The notes beneath the pieces were generated by a model, which saw nothing but the letters and a program-made list of their open reading frames with translations, searched no databases and was not told the origin of the DNA. From positions 1-64,000 of the forward strand of contig PBLK01000007.1 of NCBI GenBank assembly GCA_002721725.1: 64,000 nucleotides of DNA. Reading direction: 5' to 3'. This stretch comes from Rhodobiaceae bacterium (GTDB lineage: Bacteria; Pseudomonadota; Alphaproteobacteria; RS24). The position numbers and the translations under genes were made by a program. Positions within the stretch are counted from its first letter, which is position 1; each line of letters begins with the position of its first letter. Shown here one piece after another: positions 38,276 to 47,675 of the stretch.

Positions 38276-38818
38276 ATGGTCGAAACCAGAGAGTTTTTGA
38301 AAAAGCGTCGTTCGGTTCTTGCGCGCAATATGACCGCGCCGGGGCCTGATGATGCGCAGCTGCGCGAATTGCTGAGCATTGCCGCGCGCGTGCCTGACCA
38401 CGGCAAGCTCGCGCCTTGGCGCTTTGTGGTTCTGCAGGGCGTTGATCGTGCAAAATTGGGCCATATTGCCGCCACCGCTTTGGGTGATGACAGCGTGGCT
38501 GAGCATTATGAACGCGCGCCGTGCGTCGTCGCTGTTTTGGCCTGCCCGAAAGAGCATCCGAAAATTCCGCGCAGTGAAATGATTTTGTCAGCCGGCGCGG
38601 CCTGCATGAATTTGCTGACGGGGGCCCAATCTATGGGCTTTGCCGCGCAATGGCTGACGGGCGCTGCCGCCTATGAAGAAGCTGTGTTGCGCGCGCTTGG
38701 CGGGGCGCAGGGCGATGAGATAGCGGGTTTTATTTATATCGGCACAGCAGCTGAAGCGCCGAGTGAGAGGGCGCGCCCCGAATTGGACGATGTTGTCAGA
38801 TTCGGCTTGGCGGATTAG
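38276..38818 (+). CDS. Nitroreductase-family protein
   Basis: 180 residues with the FMN-binding nitroreductase fold: RRSVLARNMTAPGPDDAQLRELLSIAARVPDHGKLAPWRFVVL at the N-terminus (arginines and the P-D-H-G-K loop) and a C-terminal FIYIGTAAEAP. Close in pattern to the YdjA-type small nitroreductases that use NAD(P)H. TAAGGAG precedes the ATG by about 12 bases. MATE transporter gene follows after eight bases. Confidence 0.9.
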   Translation: MVETREFLKKRRSVLARNMTAPGPDDAQLRELLSIAARVPDHGKLAPWRFVVLQGVDRAKLGHIAATALGDDSVAEHYERAPCVVAVLACPKEHPKIPRSEMILSAGAACMNLLTGAQSMGFAAQWLTGAAAYEEAVLRALGGAQGDEIAGFIYIGTAAEAPSERARPELDDVVRFGLAD

Positions 38819-38826
38819 GCGCTCCC

Positions 38827-40167
38827 ATGAACAGTCTGACCCAAGATATCAGGACATTGCTCAATCTCGCCTGGCCGGTGGTGATTTCGCGCGTCGGTAT
38901 CTTGACACTTGGCATTACAGACACGGTAATGGTCGGGCGCTATGCGTCAGAGCATCTCGCCTATCTCGGCATCGGCATGGTGCCGAGCAATATTTATATT
39001 CTTATTATGATTGGCTTGCTCATGGGCACATCGGTTTTGGTGTCCAACCGCTTTGGCGCAGGCCAATATGAAAAAACCGGCGAAGTGTTGTGGCACGCGC
39101 TGCCCTGGGGTTTTACCATCGGACTCATCGGTTTTTTGTTTTGCTATTTCGGCGAGTTTTGGCTGCTCTTGACCGGCCAAGATGCTGAACTGGCAAAAAA
39201 AGGCGGACATATTTCAATCATTGCTGGATTGAGCCTGCCGCTTGCCGCCGTGCATATGACGACGGGTTTTTTCCTCGAAGGCATTCGCAATCCGCGCCCC
39301 GGCATGGTGATTATGATTGCCGCCAATATCATTAATATCTTCGCCAATTATTTTCTCGTCTATGGCGTTTACGGCTTTCCTGAATTGGGAGCGGAAGGCT
39401 CAATCTGGGCGACCTTTATCGTGCGTTGCATGCAAGTGGCGGCCATTTTGTCTTATGTCTGGTTTTTCATCGACCATGAGAAATTTGGCTTGCGGAAGCC
39501 GAAAATCACCTGGCGTGGCGGCACGGAATTGCGCCGCATCGGTTATGCTTCGGGCATTTCAATGGGGCTGGAAAACGGCGCGTTTAATGCGTTGGTGCTG
39601 TTTGCTGGTTTCCTCGGTACGGCCGTTGTCGCGGCGCATGTCATTATGATTAACGTGTTTGCGGTCTTCTTCATGATGGGGCTAGGCTTTGGCGTCGCGA
39701 CCGCGGTCAGTGTCGGCAATGCCAATGGCGCGGGCGATATGGAGCAAGTATCTCGTTGGGCTTGGCTCGGCCTGTCATTGCAGAGCATTATCATGATTAT
39801 TGCCGGGTTGCTGATGTGGCTGACCGCGCAAAGCACAGGCGAATTTTTCTCAAATGATCCTGCCGTTTACAATCTTGCGACGGCGATGATTGCATGGGTT
39901 TCCGTGTCGCTTGTGTTTGATACCGGCCAGTCGCTCATGGCCATGGCTTTGCGCGCACGAGGCGATACATGGGCACCGACTTTCATTCACTTTCTTGCTT
40001 ACGGAGTGGTGATGATACCGCTTGCCTATCTGCTGATTTTCCCCCTAGGGCGCGGCGCAATGGGGTTGGCCGATAGCGTTATTCTGGGCACTTTCGTGCC
40101 GTTCATGCTGGTCATAATGCGCTATCTCCAGCTTGACCGGCGCGCCTTAAAAACCCAAACAGCCTAG
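38827..40167 (+). CDS. MATE-family multidrug efflux transporter
   Basis: 446 residues with about 12 membrane helices in two related halves, typical of multidrug and toxic compound extrusion antiporters that use Na+ or H+. Seen: LAWPVVISRVGILTLGITDTVMVGRYA at the start of the first half and RIGYASGISMGLENGAFNALVLFAGFLG at the start of the second. It follows the nitroreductase gene. Its TAG stop overlaps the convergent CoA-transferase stop (CTAG), so no terminator separates them. Confidence 0.92.
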   Translation: MNSLTQDIRTLLNLAWPVVISRVGILTLGITDTVMVGRYASEHLAYLGIGMVPSNIYILIMIGLLMGTSVLVSNRFGAGQYEKTGEVLWHALPWGFTIGLIGFLFCYFGEFWLLLTGQDAELAKKGGHISIIAGLSLPLAAVHMTTGFFLEGIRNPRPGMVIMIAANIINIFANYFLVYGVYGFPELGAEGSIWATFIVRCMQVAAILSYVWFFIDHEKFGLRKPKITWRGGTELRRIGYASGISMGLENGAFNALVLFAGFLGTAVVAAHVIMINVFAVFFMMGLGFGVATAVSVGNANGAGDMEQVSRWAWLGLSLQSIIMIIAGLLMWLTAQSTGEFFSNDPAVYNLATAMIAWVSVSLVFDTGQSLMAMALRARGDTWAPTFIHFLAYGVVMIPLAYLLIFPLGRGAMGLADSVILGTFVPFMLVIMRYLQLDRRALKTQTA

Positions 40168-41372
40168 TCTTTGTGCTGGCCGATAATACCGGCTTCGAGA
40201 TATTTTTTGCACGTCTCTTCATCGATGCCGAATTGTTCCAGCACTTCCATTGTATGCTGACCGATTTCCGGCAGCGGCCCTTTCGGGTCGGTGCTTTCAC
40301 CGCCAAAGCGAATGGGTGAGGCAATGTTTTTATAGCTTGTCCCGTCGGCTTTCGGCATATCGACATAAACACCAGCGGCGTGCATTTGCGGGTCTTCAAA
40401 AGATTGCTCGAAGGTTTGCACCGGCGACCAGATAAGCCCGGCCTCGTCTAGAATTGGTGTCCATTCTGCAAGTGTTTTTTTGGCAAATGCCTCGTCCATT
40501 ATGGCAATCAAATCGACACCATTCCGGCGGCGGTCGCGCAAGCTACCGAAACGTTCATCTTCCAATAAATCCTCGCGGTCAATGGCGCGCGCAACATCGG
40601 GCCAATCCGGCTCATTGGGCCGGCCATTGATGAACAGCCAATACTCATCTTTGGTCATGTAGAAATTATTAATTGCGACAATCGCTTCGTTGCGTGGGCG
40701 CGACCGGGCAATGCGGCCATAACGCAACCAGGTCCCGTAATCGCAGCCGACTGTATAGGCGGCGGAACGAACAAGCGAACTTTCTACCAAAGTGCCTTTG
40801 CCAGTGTCGCGGGCTTTTAACAGCGCAGCCAAAATACCGCTGGCCGTGGCGATTCCGGTAATATGATCACCCGCCGCCGTGCGCAGTGGGGCAGGGGCTG
40901 CGCCTTTCGGCGTCATAATCCAGCCGAAGCCTGACTTGGCGTTAAAAGCCGCCGTGTCAAAGCCCGGCTTATCGGCTTCTTCGCCCTGAAGCCCGAAGCC
41001 TGTGACGCTGGCGTAAACCAGCTTCGGATTCATTTTGGACAGCGTGTCGAAATCCAAACCTTGTTGCTTTAATTGGCCGGGGCGGACATTGGTCAAAAAT
41101 ACATCAGCGTCTGCCACCAGCTTGCGGACAATCTCGCGTCCCTCATCTGTACCGGTATTGACAGCAATGGCCCGCTTGCCGCGATTGTCGAGGGCGGAGA
41201 CCGGATTGTCAGGATAATCATCGGTCATGGCGCTGGCATAAAATTTGCGCATGGGACAGCCGCTCAGTGGCTCAATCTTAATCACATCGGCACCCCAATC
41301 GGCCATAATGCCACCAGCTGAGGGGGCCGCGATATAGGTTGCCATTTCAATAATTTTAATGCCTTCAAGCAT
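40164..41372 (-). CDS. CaiB/BaiF-family CoA transferase
   Basis: 402-residue family III CoA transferase moving CoA between carboxylic acids. Seen: EMATYIAAPSAGGIMADWGADVIKIE, LDNRGKRAIAV, and the catalytic aspartate D139 in GFDTAAF. Starts at ATG 41372 with GGGAGATC upstream; a long open frame continues another 69 codons into the TraR-type gene region without homology. Divergent from the DksA/TraR gene. Confidence 0.92.
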   Translation of the reverse strand: MLEGIKIIEMATYIAAPSAGGIMADWGADVIKIEPLSGCPMRKFYASAMTDDYPDNPVSALDNRGKRAIAVNTGTDEGREIVRKLVADADVFLTNVRPGQLKQQGLDFDTLSKMNPKLVYASVTGFGLQGEEADKPGFDTAAFNAKSGFGWIMTPKGAAPAPLRTAAGDHITGIATASGILAALLKARDTGKGTLVESSLVRSAAYTVGCDYGTWLRYGRIARSRPRNEAIVAINNFYMTKDEYWLFINGRPNEPDWPDVARAIDREDLLEDERFGSLRDRRRNGVDLIAIMDEAFAKKTLAEWTPILDEAGLIWSPVQTFEQSFEDPQMHAAGVYVDMPKADGTSYKNIASPIRFGGESTDPKGPLPEIGQHTMEVLEQFGIDEETCKKYLEAGIIGQHKD

Positions 41373-41424
41373 GGCCAGATCTCCCGTTTGCCGATAACTT
41401 AAAGCGAGGGAGCACGAAAAGGCA

Positions 41425-41751
41425 ATGACCGAAAAACAGATAAGAACAATACTTTTGGCCAAGCGCCAGGAATTGGCCGATTTGCTTGATGTAAGTGCCG
41501 ATGATGCCGCGCCTGTTGAATTGGACCAGACCCAGCAGGGGCGCTTGTCGCGCATGGATGCGTTACAACAACAAGCCATGGCGGCCGAAACGCAACGCCG
41601 CCGTCATCGGCAAGTGCTATTGCTCGATGCGGCTTTGCAACGTTTGGATGATGGGGAATACGGACATTGCGTGAATTGCGGTGAGGAAATTGAAGCCAAC
41701 CGGCTGGCGCTCGACCCGGCTACGCCGTTTTGCATTGCACACGCAAAATAA
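41425..41751 (+). CDS. DksA/TraR-family C4-type zinc finger protein
   Basis: 108 residues, a short DksA relative. The coiled-coil region (LLDVSADDAAPVELDQTQQGRLSRMDA) has the LDQTQQGRLSRMDA tip. The zinc finger is C82-x2-C85 and C103-x2-H106, so the fourth ligand is His rather than Cys. It contrasts with the single-cysteine DksA at 3.5 kb. Binding to RNA polymerase is expected from family; its regulation target is unknown. Starts 53 bases from the divergent CoA-transferase gene. Confidence 0.9.
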   Translation: MTEKQIRTILLAKRQELADLLDVSADDAAPVELDQTQQGRLSRMDALQQQAMAAETQRRRHRQVLLLDAALQRLDDGEYGHCVNCGEEIEANRLALDPATPFCIAHAK

Positions 41752-41803
41752 TATGCACAAATAAGCCATTGCCCGTATGGCGCGTGCCGTTTAACACAAC
41801 GCC

Positions 41804-43036
41804 ATGAATTATTTCGCTTTCATGCGCGCGCATTACCTCTTTTTGCTGTTCGGTTTCTTGATGATGGGGTTGTCAAATTTCGGGCAGACTTTTTTCATCG
41901 CGCTCTACAGCAATGAAATTCGGGCGCTGTTCAACCTTTCCAATGCCGGATTTGGTGGCCTTTACTCAACCATGACGCTGCTCAGCGCGGCGGTGATGCT
42001 TTATTCGGGACGCTTTATCGATGCTTGGCCGCTCCGTCGTTTCACCTTGTTTGTTTTGGGTGGGCTGGCCTTGGGCTGTCTGATCATGGCCTCGGCGCAG
42101 CATATAATTTCCCTTGCTGCTGCGCTGTTTCTGCTGCGCCATTTCGGACAGGGGCTGTCCAGCCATACCGGCATGACGACGGCGGGGCGCAGCTTTGCTG
42201 CCAATCGTGGGCAAGCGGTCTCTTTGGTGCAGTTGGGTTATGCCAGCTTTGAAGGTTTTTTTCCGCTCATGGCGGTGGCATTGATGGCCTATATTGGGTG
42301 GCAAGCAAGCTGGTTGGTATTTGCCGCTGCTTTGGTGCTATTGGCCGTGCCTTTGCAACTTTTTCTAAGCACTGCTGAGCCGAAACATGCGAATGATGAT
42401 TTACACAGCGATAATCAAGAGGCCTCAGCAGAGCGCGGCGAGGTGCTGCGTGACCGGCGTTTTTATATGGTGATGCCGCTCTATCTCGCGCCACCGTTTT
42501 TCCTGACAGGTCTGTTTTTCCACCAGGTGCAATTGGCCGAAAGCCGCGACTGGCCGATTGATGCTTTGGCGGCGGCCTTTTCGCTCTATGCTTTTGCCAA
42601 AGTTACCGTTTCATTATTGACCGGCCCGAGCATTGATCGGCTGTCGGCTTTGCGTCTTATGCCATTAAGTGCTGCACCGCTCATTCTGGCCTTGAGCCTG
42701 CTGCTCATTCCCAATGATTTATTCGGCGCTTGGACGCCGTTTGTTTATATGGGGCTTATCGGCATCAATCTTGGCATGGCAGGGCCGATCAGTGGCGGCT
42801 TGTGGCCAGAGCTTTTCGGCACGGTGCATTTGGGCGCGATACGTTCATTGACTTCGCCCATTGTCGTCAGCGCCACGGCGGCTGCACCCGTCTTGTTCGG
42901 CGCGGCGATTGATATGGGCGTCGGCTTTAACACGCTGGCAAGTGGAGCCGTTGTCTCCATATTTGTCGCCGCCTTGCTTGCCTTTTCGGTACCAGCCGAT
43001 AAACTCGCCACCAAAAGGGGAGAGCATAATGAATAA
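41804..43036 (+). CDS. MFS transporter
   Basis: 410 residues with about 12 membrane helices and a cytoplasmic loop (residues 187-214) between halves. Seen: LYSGRFIDAWPLRRFTLFVLGG, the family loop between helices 2 and 3, and a second-half LLTGPSIDRLSALRLMPL equivalent. Substrate unknown. Its last eight bases overlap the Nudix gene, so translation is coupled. Confidence 0.88.
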   Translation: MNYFAFMRAHYLFLLFGFLMMGLSNFGQTFFIALYSNEIRALFNLSNAGFGGLYSTMTLLSAAVMLYSGRFIDAWPLRRFTLFVLGGLALGCLIMASAQHIISLAAALFLLRHFGQGLSSHTGMTTAGRSFAANRGQAVSLVQLGYASFEGFFPLMAVALMAYIGWQASWLVFAAALVLLAVPLQLFLSTAEPKHANDDLHSDNQEASAERGEVLRDRRFYMVMPLYLAPPFFLTGLFFHQVQLAESRDWPIDALAAAFSLYAFAKVTVSLLTGPSIDRLSALRLMPLSAAPLILALSLLLIPNDLFGAWTPFVYMGLIGINLGMAGPISGGLWPELFGTVHLGAIRSLTSPIVVSATAAAPVLFGAAIDMGVGFNTLASGAVVSIFVAALLAFSVPADKLATKRGEHNE

Positions 43037-43808
43037 TGAGGCGTTGATTCCAGCTGCAACCGTGATGATGTTGCGCGACACGGCTGATGGCCCTGAAGTG
43101 TTCATGGTGGTGCGTCATCATGAAATTGACTTTGCTTCCGGCGCGCTTGTTTTCCCCGGGGGTAAAGTTGATTCGACTGATTTCGACCCAAGCTTGCGCG
43201 CGCATTGTGGCAGTGCCGATGTTTATGACGATAAGGAATTGGCGTTGCGCATTGCCTCCATTCGCGAGAGCTTCGAAGAATGCGGCATATTGCTGGCCCG
43301 CGAAAAAGGCGAAAGCGATTTCATATCGGCCGCGCGGTTGCAGGAATTGGAAGGCTGGCGCGACCGTTTCAACAATGGCGATGCGACCATGCTCGAATTT
43401 GCTGAATCTGAAAATCTTGAATTTGCTGTCGATGCGCTCGGCTTTTTCGCCCATTGGATTACCCCGGAAATGATGCCGAAGCGCTTCGATACTTATTTTT
43501 ACATGGCGCGCGCGCCGCAAGACCATATTGGCGAGCATGATGGCAGCGAGAGCGTGGACAGCATTTGGATTACCGCCAAACAAGCTTTGGCCGATGCCGA
43601 TGCCAAAAAGCGCACGGTGATTTTCCCGACTCGAATGAATATCGAAAAATTCGCCAAACTCGAAAGTGTCGATGATGCGCTGTCGCAATGCGGCGATGTG
43701 GTGACGGTCACTCCCTTTATCGAAAAAGAGGGCGAAAAATCGTTTTTGCGAATTCAAGCCAATGCCGGTTATGGCGATCCGAAGGAAGACGTCACGCGCG
43801 GCTTTTAA
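43029..43808 (+). CDS. Nudix hydrolase, NUDT19/RP2-like (split Nudix box)
   Basis: 259 residues. FVFPGGKVD opens the Nudix box and REAFEE-type RESFEECGILL closes it, but about 25 residues are inserted between them (STDFDPSLRAHCGSADVYDD), as in the NUDT19/RP2p group that hydrolyses CoA-like diphosphates. Start ATG 43029 has GGGGAG seven bases upstream and overlaps the MFS stop. A CoA diphosphatase role would fit the nearby CoA-transferase genes but is inference. Confidence 0.86.
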   Translation: MNNEALIPAATVMMLRDTADGPEVFMVVRHHEIDFASGALVFPGGKVDSTDFDPSLRAHCGSADVYDDKELALRIASIRESFEECGILLAREKGESDFISAARLQELEGWRDRFNNGDATMLEFAESENLEFAVDALGFFAHWITPEMMPKRFDTYFYMARAPQDHIGEHDGSESVDSIWITAKQALADADAKKRTVIFPTRMNIEKFAKLESVDDALSQCGDVVTVTPFIEKEGEKSFLRIQANAGYGDPKEDVTRGF

Positions 43809-43813
43809 GCGTT

Positions 43814-44611
43814 TTATGGCACAAATTGCTCGGCCAAAATGCGTTCATCAAGGCCATGGTCCTTGTCAAACAGCATCAGCAAATTATGCGCTTTTGACTG
43901 GCGCACATTGACCTCAACAACATTACGAAACTCGCTATGGTCAGCGACCGCGCTAATCGGGCGCTTATCGGCCTCCAGAGCACGGAAGGTCACTTTGGCA
44001 TTTTCCGGCAAAAGCGCACCGCGCCAGCGCCGTGGACGGAAAGCCGAGATAGGGGTGAGTGCCAGCAATTTGGCATCAATGGGCAAAATCGGTCCATGGG
44101 CTGACAGATTATAGGCGGTGCTGCCCGCCGGTGTGGCCAGCAAAGCGCCGTCGCAAATCAATTCGTCCATGCGTGTTTTGCCATCGATTGAAATTTCTAA
44201 TTTGGCCGCCTGGGCAGTCATGCGCAGCAACGACACTTCATTGATGGCTAATGCTTTATGGCTTTTGCCGTCGGCATCGGTGGCGTCCATTTCAAGCGGG
44301 TGCAGCAGGGTCATTTTGGCGTCGGCAATACGCTCTACGAGGTTCTCTTCATCAAAACGGTTCATCAAAAACCCGACCGAGCCGTGATTCATACCGAATA
44401 TCGGCTTGCCTTGGTCCATAAAACCATGCAGCGAAGACAGCATCAGCCCATCGCCGCCAAGCGCGACAATTACATCGGCGTCTTCCGGTGATACGCCGGC
44501 ATAGCGTGCATGCAAAGCGTCGCGCGCCGCCTCGGCCGCCGCTTCAGGGCTGGCAACAAAGCCCAGTTTTTTGCGTTTTGCTTCACTCACATCGCGTCCA
44601 ATCACAACTTG
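43814..44611 (-). CDS. nadK: NAD kinase
   Basis: Phosphorylates NAD to NADP with ATP or polyphosphate. 265 residues. GGDG motif at 53-56 (ALGGDGLML), [28 protein letters not shown] and a C-terminal glycine-less beta region. Start at ATG 44611 gives a length close to alphaproteobacterial homologues; ATG 44650 is the alternative. Neither has a good ribosome site. Divergent from the broken VOC gene. Confidence 0.93.
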   Translation of the reverse strand, partial: QVVIGRDVSEAKRKKLGFVASPEAAAEAARDALHARYAGVSPEDADVIVALGGDGLMLSSLHGFMDQGKPIFGMNHGSVGFLMNRFDEENLVERIADAKMTLLHPLEMDATDADGKSHKALAINEVSLLRMTAQAAKLEISIDGKTRMDELICDGALLATPAGSTAYNLSAHGPILPIDAKLLALTPISAFRPRRWRGALLPENAKVTFRALEADKRPISAVADHSEFRNVVEVNVRQSKAHNLLMLFDKDHGLDERILAEQFVP

Positions 44612-44674
44612 CATCAGCGACCATAAATCGCCACAGTCGATATGTAGCATGATAAAATAAGAAAGGAAGACGCC

Positions 44675-44871
44675 ATGCCACAGACAACACAATACCAAGG
44701 TGCGCGGATCATCCCTTGTTTGGTCTATCACGATGCTGATGAAGCGATTATTTGGTTCGACCGCACCTTGGGTTTTTTACCGTTTTGCTGCAGGTCGAAG
44801 GCGAGGGCTTTACGGTGCGCGATCCGGAAGGGCATATTTAGAGCTTCGGAGATTACAGCCCATGGGTTTAA
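44675..44871 (+). pseudogene. VOC (glyoxalase-fold) protein, broken
   Basis: The first 34 codons read as an intact VOC start ([20 protein letters not shown], then RTLGF), preceded by a good ribosome site (GGAAG). The C-terminal end (VRDPEGHI then SFGDYSPWV and TAA at 44869-44871) is also recognisable, but about 70 residues between are missing, the frame shifts after GF, and the tryptophan codon expected between HI and SF is TAG (44839-44841). The intervening EGEGF at the junction belongs to the C-terminal frame. A deletion plus a nonsense mutation explain it. It is a relic between nadK and glpK. Confidence 0.85.
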
Positions 44872-44903
44872 TGGGAGCGCAATAGAGAATTAAGGTAAGC
44901 GTT

Positions 44904-46403
44904 ATGTGTGAACAATTTATTTTGAGTGTTGACCAAGGAACAACGTCATCGCGGGCCCTGGCCTTTGACAAAGCCGGTCAGGTGAGGGCGGTGGCGCAAC
45001 GCGAGTTCCGACAAATTTTTCCCGATGATGGCTGGGTAGAGCATGATGCGCTGGAAATTTGGGATACCACGCTGGCCTGCTGCAAAGACGTGCTGGCGGA
45101 ATTGGGGACCAAGAATTTTGCTGCTATCGCCATCACCAATCAGCGCGAAACAGCCGTCATATGGGAACGCGCGACCGGCAAACCGATTGCCAATGCGATT
45201 GTTTGGCAAGATCGCCGCACGGCTGAAATTTGCAGTAGGTTAAAAGAGGCCGGTCATGAGGCGGCCATTATCGCCAAGACTGGCTTACTGCTCGACCCTT
45301 ATTTTTCCGCCAGTAAGGTCGGCTGGCTACTTGATAATGTCGAAGGCGCGCGTGCTAAAGCCGAGGCCGGAGAGTTGGCCTTTGGCACTATTGACAGTTG
45401 GTTGGTCTGGCAATTAACCGAGGCGGCGAGTCATGTAACCGATGCTAGCAATGCCGCACGAACTAGCTTGTTCAATATTTATAACAATCAATGGGATTCT
45501 GACTTGCTTGCGCTGTTTGGCGTGACGGCAAATATGATGCCCGAGGTAAAAGATAATGCTGCCGATTTCGGCACATCGAGCGAAAGGACGCTCGGCGTTG
45601 CTTTGCCGATTTTGGGTATGGCCGGTGACCAGCAAGCAGCAACAATCGGGCAGGCCTGTTTTAAGCCGGGCATGATTAAATCAACCTATGGCACGGGCTG
45701 TTTTGTTTTGGCCAACACGGGTGACAAGGCGGCGGTCTCATCGAACCGCTTGCTGACAACAATCGGCTATCGGCTTAAAGGCAAGACCACTTATGCTCTG
45801 GAAGGCAGTATTTTTATGGCCGGTGCGATTGTGCAATGGCTGCGCGACGGTTTGCAATTGGTGGAGCATGCCTCTGATACGCAGGCTTTGGCGGAGGCCG
45901 CCAATCCTGACAGCGCGGTAATTATGGTGCCGGCCTTTACCGGCTTGGGGGCGCCGCATTGGGCGCCCGATGCGCGCGGCGCCATTTTTAATATGACGCG
46001 CGACAGCAACAAGGCCGATATTGCGCGTGCTGCGCTGGAGAGCGTGTCTTTGCAGACGGCTGATTTGATGCGCGCCATTGCGGATGATATGGCTGCGGCG
46101 GGTATGGACGTGCCGCCGCGGTTGCGGGTCGATGGCGGCATGGTGGCTAATAACTGGTTGTGCCAGAGTCTTGCCAATTTATGCGACTGCCCGATTGACC
46201 GTCCGGCCATTACCGAAACCACAGCCTTGGGCGCAGCCATGCTGGCCATGTTACAATTGGACTGGTTTGACAGCCTTGATGCTCTGGGCGAAAATTGGGC
46301 GCTGGAAGCACAATTTGAACCGGAAATGGCGAGCGAAAAACGCGATGAGAAGCGCGCGCTTTGGCAGGCGGCTTTGCAACAGGTTTTGAGCAGTGCCAAT
46401 TGA
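44904..46403 (+). CDS. glpK: Glycerol kinase
   Basis: ATP-dependent phosphorylation of glycerol to glycerol 3-phosphate. 499 residues, the usual length. Seen: FILSVDQGTTSSRALAFD, ITNQRETAVIWERATG, IVWQDRRTAEIC, STYGTGCFVLANTG, and RVDGGMVANNWLCQSLAN. No glpF, glpD or regulator is next to it, so regulation cannot be read from context. A GGTAAG stretch lies about 9 bases before the ATG. Confidence 0.96.
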   Translation: MCEQFILSVDQGTTSSRALAFDKAGQVRAVAQREFRQIFPDDGWVEHDALEIWDTTLACCKDVLAELGTKNFAAIAITNQRETAVIWERATGKPIANAIVWQDRRTAEICSRLKEAGHEAAIIAKTGLLLDPYFSASKVGWLLDNVEGARAKAEAGELAFGTIDSWLVWQLTEAASHVTDASNAARTSLFNIYNNQWDSDLLALFGVTANMMPEVKDNAADFGTSSERTLGVALPILGMAGDQQAATIGQACFKPGMIKSTYGTGCFVLANTGDKAAVSSNRLLTTIGYRLKGKTTYALEGSIFMAGAIVQWLRDGLQLVEHASDTQALAEAANPDSAVIMVPAFTGLGAPHWAPDARGAIFNMTRDSNKADIARAALESVSLQTADLMRAIADDMAAAGMDVPPRLRVDGGMVANNWLCQSLANLCDCPIDRPAITETTALGAAMLAMLQLDWFDSLDALGENWALEAQFEPEMASEKRDEKRALWQAALQQVLSSAN

Positions 46404-46454
46404 CAAATAACAAGTTTAATAGCACGCTAATTCGAATCTTGAGGGAGACCCGTT

Positions 46455-47219
46455 ATGTCAGCAGCAGAAGAGATTAAAAGCGTCAAAGATTTGGTCAGCG
46501 CCGAAGAATGGCAGTTGCGAATAGATTTGGCGGCAACCTATCGCTTGGTCGCCATGTATGGCTGGGACGATATGATTTTTACCCATATTTCCGTTCGCGT
46601 GCCGGGGCCAGAGCACCACTTCCTTATCAATCCGTATGGCATGTTATTCGAGGAAATCACCGCATCGAGCCTGGTGAAAGTCGACCTAGAGGGTAATATC
46701 GTCATGGACAGCCCGTATTTCGTCAATCCGGCCGGCTTTACCATTCATTCGGCCGTGCATATGGCACGGGAAGATGCGCAATGCGTTCTGCATTTGCACA
46801 CGGATGATGGTGTTGCCGTATCAGCGCAAGATGATGGCCTGTTGCCCTTGTCGCAATTCTCCATGTTGGTGCGTCCGCATTTGACCTATCATGGTTATGA
46901 GGGTGTCGCGCTGAACCACGATGAACGCGAGCGTATTGTGGCGGATTTGGGTGACAAGAATCTGATGCTTCTCCGAAATCACGGCACATTGGCGGTAGGC
47001 GAGAATTGTGGTCTGGCCTTTATCGCGATTTATTTCTTGGAGCGTGCTTGCGCAACGCAAGTGCGCGCCCTGACATCCAAACCGCATATGCCGAGCCAAG
47101 AAGCCATTGATACGGTTGACGAGCAATCGCAATCATTGTTCCAGCCGGGTGTTGACGCGCTGGCATGGCCAGCTTTGCTGCGCAAGCTCGACCGCCTCGA
47201 CCCGTCATTTCGCGACTAG
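46455..47219 (+). CDS. Class II aldolase/adducin family protein
   Basis: 254 residues. Zinc-binding histidines in HLHTDDG and RNHGTL, an acidic residue in the substrate loop, and FTHISVRVPG typical of the family. Relatives act on phosphorylated or hydroxy-keto sugars; many alphaproteobacterial members have no assigned substrate. GGGAG precedes the ATG by about 10 bases. Follows glpK by 51 bases on the same strand. Confidence 0.9.
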   Translation: MSAAEEIKSVKDLVSAEEWQLRIDLAATYRLVAMYGWDDMIFTHISVRVPGPEHHFLINPYGMLFEEITASSLVKVDLEGNIVMDSPYFVNPAGFTIHSAVHMAREDAQCVLHLHTDDGVAVSAQDDGLLPLSQFSMLVRPHLTYHGYEGVALNHDERERIVADLGDKNLMLLRNHGTLAVGENCGLAFIAIYFLERACATQVRALTSKPHMPSQEAIDTVDEQSQSLFQPGVDALAWPALLRKLDRLDPSFRD

Positions 47220-47222
47220 ATT

Positions 47223-47675
47223 ATGCGTAAGCCATTTCTAAGCCTCATTTTGAGCGCGGCATTGGTCGTTCCCGTAACAGCGGTATTGGCGCATGAGCCG
47301 GGCACTTACGAAAGCCCGATTGTTGAGCAGCGGGTGAAGCGCTTCAAGCAAAGCGGTGCCGATATTCAAGCGATTTTCAAAAAGCATATGGGCGCCGGTA
47401 ATTTCACTGCCATTGAAAAGGCGGCCGGGATGATGGCGGCTTGGGGAGAAGAAATACCAGATGCTTTTCCGGCAGGCAGTAACAGTGTCGGCGCGGATCC
47501 GACCATATGGGAAAATTTCTCTGACTTTGAAAGCAAAGCTAATGCCTTTGCCAAAGCTGCCACAGAGTTGGAAGCGGCTGCCGCTTCAGGCAATGCCGGT
47601 GCGGTTAAAAAAGCCGCTCAAGCGGTTGGCGGCACTTGCAAGAGCTGTCATCAAAGCTATCGCATTAAACATTAA
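47223..47675 (+). CDS. Cytochrome c', class II
   Basis: 150 residues. Signal peptide (MRKPFLSLILSAALVVPVTAVLA, cut near residue 23) for export to the periplasm, then a four-helix bundle with the haem site CKSCH (C139-C142-H143) at the C-terminus, the class II position. Binds NO/CO at five-coordinate haem in relatives and can serve as an electron carrier. Starts four bases after the aldolase stop and converges with the cytochrome b561 gene (stops overlap by four bases). Confidence 0.93.
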   Translation: MRKPFLSLILSAALVVPVTAVLAHEPGTYESPIVEQRVKRFKQSGADIQAIFKKHMGAGNFTAIEKAAGMMAAWGEEIPDAFPAGSNSVGADPTIWENFSDFESKANAFAKAATELEAAAASGNAGAVKKAAQAVGGTCKSCHQSYRIKH

